The translations under genes and the position numbers were made by a program. 10,243 nt of DNA from CAZVAO01 sp964625175. Its GTDB lineage: Bacteria > Bacillota > UBA994 > PWPR01. Numbering within the stretch: position 1 is the first letter of the stretch; every line of letters begins with the position of its first letter. The notes beneath the pieces are model-generated. The model ran no database searches. It was not told the origin of the DNA and saw only the letters and a program-made list of their open reading frames with translations. The DNA lies in the NCBI GenBank assembly GCA_964625175.1, contig CAZVAO010000086.1, positions 1 to 10,243 on the forward strand, read 5' to 3'. Shown piece after piece: positions 6,827-10,243 of the stretch.

Positions 6827-7153
6827 ATGAACGTATATGATAAAGCTTATGATTTAGCTCGTGCCTTAAAAGAGAGTGATGAGTGGGTTACCCTCGTTGA
6901 AGCGCGTGCCGCAATTGATGGGGATGAGGCTGTAAAAGGAATGTACACATCCCTGCGCACTATGCAATTTGAATTGCAACAGAAACAGATGAGTGGTCAG
7001 GAGCTCACCCCAGAAGATATTGAAAATTGGCAAAAACAATATGAGATTTCAGCGCTGCATTCAGACGTAAAAAAACTGCTAGAAGCTGAGAGTAAATTTT
7101 CCCAAATTTTCGAGGATATTCAGAAAATCCTATATGACTCATTAAACGAATAA
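6827..7153 (+). CDS. YlbF/YmcA family regulator
   Basis: A 108-residue, almost entirely helical, charged protein matching the YlbF/YmcA (Com_YlbF) family in length and pattern: an N-terminal YDKAYDLARALKESDEW, a central QFELQQKQMSGQELTPEDIENWQKQY, and a C-terminal LLEAESKFSQIFEDIQKIL helix. In Bacillus, YlbF and YmcA together with YaaT bind RNase Y and influence mRNA processing, competence, biofilm and sporulation. Clostridial stand-alone homologues are less studied. GGAGG precedes the ATG with 7-nt spacing. It opens the operon, with 18 nt to the next start. Which paralogue (YlbF or YmcA) it corresponds to cannot be decided from the sequence, so no symbol is given. Confidence 0.8.
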   Translation: MNVYDKAYDLARALKESDEWVTLVEARAAIDGDEAVKGMYTSLRTMQFELQQKQMSGQELTPEDIENWQKQYEISALHSDVKKLLEAESKFSQIFEDIQKILYDSLNE

Positions 7154-7171
7154 AAGTTTAGGGGTAATAAA

Positions 7172-8266
7172 ATGTTATCTTGTGGAATTGTTGGATTACC
7201 GATGACTGGTAAAACAACTGTATTTAATTTACTTACCGACAGTGAAGCGGATATTTCAGATTTTTTTTCTGGCAAAACTTCAACAAACAAAGGTATTGCC
7301 AATATTCCTGATGGGCGTATTGATTATTTATCCTCTGTTTTTAAACCTAAGAAAACAACCTATGCGCAATTGGAAGTGGTGGATATTGCAGGGTTAGTTC
7401 GGGGTTCCAGTAGCGGGGCAGGTGTGGGCAATAGTTTTGTGGAAGATATCCGCCATGTTGATGCTTTAATCCATGTTGTGCGCGCCTTTCAAGATGAGGA
7501 TATCCCCCATGTGGATGACGATATTAATCCACTGCGCGATCTAGAGACCATTGATCTGGAGTTGCTCTTTGCTGACTTAGACTTTGTCGAGAAGCGTATT
7601 GAACGCATTACCACGTCAAAAAAGAAAATCACCGCGGAACAACGCGAGGAATTAGAAGTATTGCGTAAAATCGCTGCTCACTTGGAGGATGAAAAACCCT
7701 TCTATCAGCTTGAGCTTGCCAGTGAAGAGCAGACGCTCATCCAAGGCTATACCTTTTTGACTGATAAACCGATGATCTTAGTGGTCAATGTGGATGAAGA
7801 GCAGTTAATGGAGGGGACTTTCCCTGGGGAAGATCAACTCGTCAATTTTGCTCAACAGCGCGGAATCCCATTGGTCGTCCTATCCGCCAAAATTGAGGCG
7901 GAGATAGCCGTGCTTGAAGCGGATGATCAAATGGAATTTATGAGGGATCTAGGAATTCAGCTACCTGGCGTAGTGCGGTTAGCGCAACGCATGTATGAAT
8001 TACTGAATTTAATCAGCTTCTTTACCGTTGGTGAAGATGAAGTTCGGGCGTGGACAATTACACGAGGTTTAAATGCGCAAAAGGCTGCTGGGAAAATCCA
8101 TTCTGATTTGGAACGAGGATTTATCCGAGCGGAAACAGTCGGTTATCAAGATTTTCTTGATTGCGGTTCTATTGCGGCCACAAAGGAAAAAGGACTCTGG
8201 CACCTTGAAGGTAAAACTTACATTGTGCAAGATGGTGATATTCTGAACATTAGATTTAATGTATAA
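7172..8266 (+). CDS. ychF: YchF-family (Obg-related) P-loop ATPase with TGS domain, variant P-loop
   Basis: A 364-residue protein with full YchF architecture: G domain, helical hairpin (about 130-180) and C-terminal TGS/DUF933 domain (about 280-363, ending GKTYIVQDGDILNIRFNV). The P-loop is G8LPMTGKTT rather than the usual GLPNVGKST. G3 is D71IAGLVRG, and the G4 equivalent is N206VDE, the YchF signature that favours ATP over GTP. The switch-I segment usually reading PFCTIEPN is replaced by FFSGKTSTN, so the redox-reactive cysteine of E. coli YchF (Cys35) is absent. Family members bind ribosomes and act in stress and translation control. It may be a YchF paralogue rather than the orthologue. 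A run of eight T at 7261-7268, within codons 30-33, is a possible slippage site. AGGGGTAAT precedes the ATG. Confidence 0.87.
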   Translation: MLSCGIVGLPMTGKTTVFNLLTDSEADISDFFSGKTSTNKGIANIPDGRIDYLSSVFKPKKTTYAQLEVVDIAGLVRGSSSGAGVGNSFVEDIRHVDALIHVVRAFQDEDIPHVDDDINPLRDLETIDLELLFADLDFVEKRIERITTSKKKITAEQREELEVLRKIAAHLEDEKPFYQLELASEEQTLIQGYTFLTDKPMILVVNVDEEQLMEGTFPGEDQLVNFAQQRGIPLVVLSAKIEAEIAVLEADDQMEFMRDLGIQLPGVVRLAQRMYELLNLISFFTVGEDEVRAWTITRGLNAQKAAGKIHSDLERGFIRAETVGYQDFLDCGSIAATKEKGLWHLEGKTYIVQDGDILNIRFNV

Positions 8267-8315
8267 TGCAAATATGGTTTATGCCATAGGATTCTAGATG
8301 GAGAGGTCTGTACAT

Positions 8316-9041
8316 ATGAATAAAAGTATCGAGTATATCGTTTCTTGGTTGCGCGATTATAATGAACAAGCACACACAGATGGTTTTGTGGTTGGCTTGA
8401 GTGGCGGAATTGATTCTGCATTGGTTGCCGCTCTCTGTGAAAAGGCCTGCCCTGGGCAGGTTCTGGGGGTATTAATGCCTTGCCATTCTAACCCGCAGGA
8501 TGCCATTGATGCCCATGCTGTAGCAGAGGCATTGAGTATTGCAACTCTGACAATACCCTTGGATGATCCATTTGATAGCCTATTTGAGGTATTAAAGGCA
8601 AATAGTGAGGGCGAGATTAAACGAATGTCAAAGGCGAATATCAAACCACGCTTAAGAATGATCAGCTTATATTTCTATGCTAATTTAATGAATCGCTTAG
8701 TGGTTGGCACAGGGAATCGCGATGAGCGATATGTCGGTTACTTCACCAAATGGGGAGATGGTGCGGCTGATCTTATGCCGATTGCCCATCTTTCGAAGGA
8801 TGAGGTCTGGGCAATGGCGCGGGAATTAGGCGTGCCAGAGCAGGTGATCACGAAAGCGCCATCCGCTGGTTTGTGGGAAGCACAAACGGATGAACAGGAA
8901 ATGGGTTTCACCTACCGCGTATTAGATCAATATATTCGGGGGCAGGCGGTTCCTGAGGAAGCAAAACAGCGCATAGAGCGCTTACATCGTGCAAGTGGGC
9001 ATAAGCTAGTCGTTCCACCGTACATTAAGGAGAATGATTAA
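8316..9041 (+). CDS. nadE: Ammonia-dependent NAD+ synthetase
   Basis: This enzyme converts deamido-NAD+ with ATP and ammonia to NAD+, the last step of NAD biosynthesis. The 241-residue protein has only the synthetase domain; the N-terminal nitrilase-like glutaminase domain of long NadE proteins is absent, so free ammonia is the expected nitrogen donor. Motifs: ATP pyrophosphatase loop S29GGIDS34, NIKPRLRM (108-115), GTGNRDE (131-137), GYFTKWGDGAADLMPIA (141-157) and PSAGLWEAQTDE (182-193). Start choice: an ATG at 8298 adds six residues, but GGAGAGG at 8300-8306 overlaps it and is placed 9 nt before the ATG at 8316, giving the natural N-terminus MNKSIEYIVSWLRDY. It sits 49 nt after ychF in the same operon. 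Homodimeric cytoplasmic enzyme. Confidence 0.93.
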   Translation: MNKSIEYIVSWLRDYNEQAHTDGFVVGLSGGIDSALVAALCEKACPGQVLGVLMPCHSNPQDAIDAHAVAEALSIATLTIPLDDPFDSLFEVLKANSEGEIKRMSKANIKPRLRMISLYFYANLMNRLVVGTGNRDERYVGYFTKWGDGAADLMPIAHLSKDEVWAMARELGVPEQVITKAPSAGLWEAQTDEQEMGFTYRVLDQYIRGQAVPEEAKQRIERLHRASGHKLVVPPYIKEND

Positions 9042-9042
9042 A

Positions 9043-9777
9043 ATGTCAGGACATTCAAAATTTGCCAATACCAAGCATCGTAAAGCGCGACAGGATGACA
9101 AACGGAATAGGATCTTCACCAAGATTAGCAAAGAGATCATAATGGCTGCTCGAGATGGTGGAGATGATCCGAATATGAATGCGCGTTTGCGCATGGCTTT
9201 AGACCTGGCGCGTCAGAATAATATGCCTAAAGATAGTATCAAGCGTGCAATTGATCGTGCACTTGGCAATGGCGAGGATATTGTTTTTGAGGAGTTTACT
9301 TATGAAGGCTATGGACCTGGCGGTGCAGCGATTTACATTGAAATTGCTACGGATAATAGGAATCGCACGGTGGCTGATGTACGCCACATCCTTAGTAAAT
9401 ATGGTGGAAGTTTGGGCCAAAATGGTTGTGTCGCATGGATGTTCGAGCGCAAGGGTGTTTTCCGTCTTGATCGAGAGACCTGCACACTTAGTGAAGATAA
9501 ATTGTTTGGAATCGTGTTGGAAGCCGGTGGCGATGATCTCATAGTCGAAGAGGATTGCTATACGATCTATACAACAGTTGAAGATTATCTTACTGTAGAT
9601 GACAATCTCCAGCAATTGGGGATATTAGCTGACGAATCTGGTTTGGAATTTATTCCCAAAAACACCGTAGATGTGGCTGGTGAAACGGCTGAACAGCTGA
9701 TGATCTTACTTGATCACCTTGAAGATAACGATGATATTCAAAGAACGTTTTGTAACGCAGTTTTTGAAGAAGAGTAA
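9043..9777 (+). CDS. yebC: YebC/PmpR family translation and regulatory factor
   Basis: A 244-residue YebC-family protein with the signature N-terminus MSGHSKFANTKHRKARQDDKR (family usual MAGHSKWANIKHKK), then NMPKDSIKRAI, YGPGGAAIYIE, TDNRNRTVADVRH and GCVAWMFERKG, ending with the LLDHLEDNDDIQ segment. Members were annotated as transcriptional regulators; bacterial YebC proteins and mitochondrial TACO1 have more recently been tied to translation through proline-rich stretches. Start choice: an in-frame ATG at 9034 is only 1 nt from AAGGAG (9027-9032), whereas the ATG at 9043 is 10 nt away and gives the conserved N-terminus. The start follows the nadE stop by 1 nt, so translation is probably coupled. 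It is the last gene of the operon. Confidence 0.92.
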   Translation: MSGHSKFANTKHRKARQDDKRNRIFTKISKEIIMAARDGGDDPNMNARLRMALDLARQNNMPKDSIKRAIDRALGNGEDIVFEEFTYEGYGPGGAAIYIEIATDNRNRTVADVRHILSKYGGSLGQNGCVAWMFERKGVFRLDRETCTLSEDKLFGIVLEAGGDDLIVEEDCYTIYTTVEDYLTVDDNLQQLGILADESGLEFIPKNTVDVAGETAEQLMILLDHLEDNDDIQRTFCNAVFEEE

Positions 9778-9786
9778 AATTTGGAG

Positions 9787-9820
9787 CGCTTTCTAATTCA
9801 TATAGAAAGCGTTTTCTTTT
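9787..9820 (+). terminator. Intrinsic terminator after yebC
   Basis: A 9-bp perfect stem CGCTTTCTA / TAGAAAGCG (9787-9795 with 9803-9811) and a 7-nt loop are followed by TTTTCTTTT. It lies 10 nt past the yebC stop and closes the four-gene operon. Confidence 0.85.
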
Positions 9821-9863
9821 ATATTAGTTGGTCATTTGGACGGTTGGTCAGGACGGTGAAAGT

Positions 9864-9975
9864 TGACCCTGTAGCAGAATACTTATGTCGCTCCGCTTCT
9901 CAAGACTGCGTGCAGGGCTGACCCTGTAGCAGAATACTTATGTCGCTCCGCTCTCCTCAAGCCTGCGTGTAGGGC
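9864..9975. repeat. Tandem direct repeat of 55 and 57 bp
   Basis: Unit 1 is 9864-9918 and unit 2 is 9919-9975. The first 34 bases of each (starting TGACCCTGTAGCAGAATACT and ending GTCGCTCCGCT) are identical. The remainder differs by a few substitutions and a 2-base length change (CTGCGTGCAGGGC versus CTGCGTGTAGGGC near the ends). No reading frame is maintained through it. It lies in the gene-free stretch next to the second palindromic repeat. Confidence 0.85.
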
Positions 9976-9977
9976 TG

Positions 9978-9995
9978 GCGCTTTCAATGAAGCGC
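9978..9995. repeat. Small hairpin GCGCTT-TCAATG-AAGCGC
   Basis: A 6-bp perfect stem with a 6-nt loop between the tandem repeat and the 64-bp palindromic element. There is no U-tract, so it is not a terminator. It is probably part of the repeat island. Confidence 0.4.
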
Positions 9996-10004
9996 ACTGC
10001 GTAC

Positions 10005-10068
10005 ATGACCATTGGGGACTGTCCCCAATGGTCAATTTCTGACCAAAAGGGACTGTCCCCAATGGTCA
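10005..10068. repeat. 64-bp double-palindrome repeat, copy 2 (REP-like)
   Basis: Base-for-base identical to 121-184 and in the same orientation, with unrelated flanks beyond the 64 bp. The perfect half is 10006-10034 and the imperfect half 10040-10068. Exact identity of non-coding copies almost 9.9 kb apart implies recent spread or active homogenisation. Confidence 0.85.
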
Positions 10069-10243
10069 AATTTTGCTAGTTACTAATTTATGGATATTCT
10101 CCTAGTAAGTAGGGAGGTGCTTCCTCGCCCTCCTGTATTGCGCATGCCTGCAACCAGCAAAGAAAAATATACTTGGTTCGCGGATACCTGCCATAATGCC
10201 TGCCATCAAACTGCACACAATAACGTCTAACATGTTGCAGCCA
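10069..10243. other. Right-edge stretch without a firm gene
   Basis: A bulged hairpin AGGGAGG-TGCTT-CCT(CG)CCCT lies at 10111-10131. Two minus-strand frames are open from the window edge, one to a TAG at 10104-10102 and one to a TAA at 10090-10088, and one short plus-strand frame starts at 10091. None has enough length or a visible ribosome binding site to be called, but the region could hold the end of a gene that begins outside the window. Confidence 0.4.

Noticed and set aside
8298..8315. Upstream ATG of nadE (six extra residues)
   Set aside because: It overlaps the GGAGAGG ribosome binding site that serves the ATG at 8316.
9199..9615. 138-residue minus-strand frame inside yebC
   Set aside because: It is a shadow of a strongly conserved gene on the other strand, with no ribosome binding site and no family features.
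9864..9975. CRISPR array
   Set aside because: There are only two units, directly abutting with no spacers, 55-57 bp each, and no cas genes.
121..10068. Composite transposon or genomic island bounded by the 64-bp direct repeats
   Set aside because: The enclosed genes include a standard housekeeping operon, no transposase or integrase is present, and base composition looks even. A dispersed repeat family explains the copies better.

Overview
The window reads as chromosomal DNA of a low-to-moderate GC Bacillota (Firmicutes), most likely a Clostridia-type anaerobe. The evidence is the strong AGGAGG-type ribosome binding sites, the use of TTG and GTG starts, the YfmF/YfmH pair, a YlbF-family protein, a YchF variant with an altered P-loop, and U-tract hairpin terminators. 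The genus cannot be fixed from the sequence alone.

Layout. Positions 1-771 hold no convincing gene. They contain a 64-bp double-palindrome repeat (121-184), a possible gene remnant, and a promoter region for what follows. Positions 772-3334 carry two overlapping M16B peptidase-like genes (yfmF, yfmH). They end at a hairpin that can terminate transcription in both directions and is shared with the convergent gene. Positions 3407-5068 (minus) encode a zinc carboxypeptidase-like M14 protein. It is divergent from a creatininase-family amidohydrolase (5154-5939) across a short AT-rich promoter region. A 224-bp gap with a G-quadruplex-type G-rich stretch separates the creatininase from a minus-strand DJ-1/PfpI protein (6164-6742). 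A plus-strand operon starts divergently from that gene: ylbF-like, ychF-like, nadE, yebC (6827-9777), closed by a terminator. From 9821 to the right edge there is no firm gene, but there is a repeat island: a tandem 55/57-bp repeat, a small hairpin, and a second identical copy of the 64-bp double palindrome.

How it works together. The right-hand operon is housekeeping: RNA-turnover or developmental regulation (YlbF), a ribosome-associated ATPase (YchF type), NAD+ synthesis (NadE) and a translation/regulatory factor (YebC). YfmF/YfmH are linked in Bacillus to maturation of EF-P, and YebC proteins have recently been linked to relief of polyproline stalls, so both flanks touch translation of difficult sequences. 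The middle block is a set of small soluble hydrolases (M14 peptidase, creatininase-type amidohydrolase, DJ-1 protein) with no predicted signal peptides, probably acting on peptides or amides in the cytoplasm.

No convincing novel multi-gene system was found. The most interesting items are the identical 64-bp double palindromes near both ends, the tandem repeat beside one of them, the altered YchF nucleotide-binding and switch region, and several short open frames next to the repeats.
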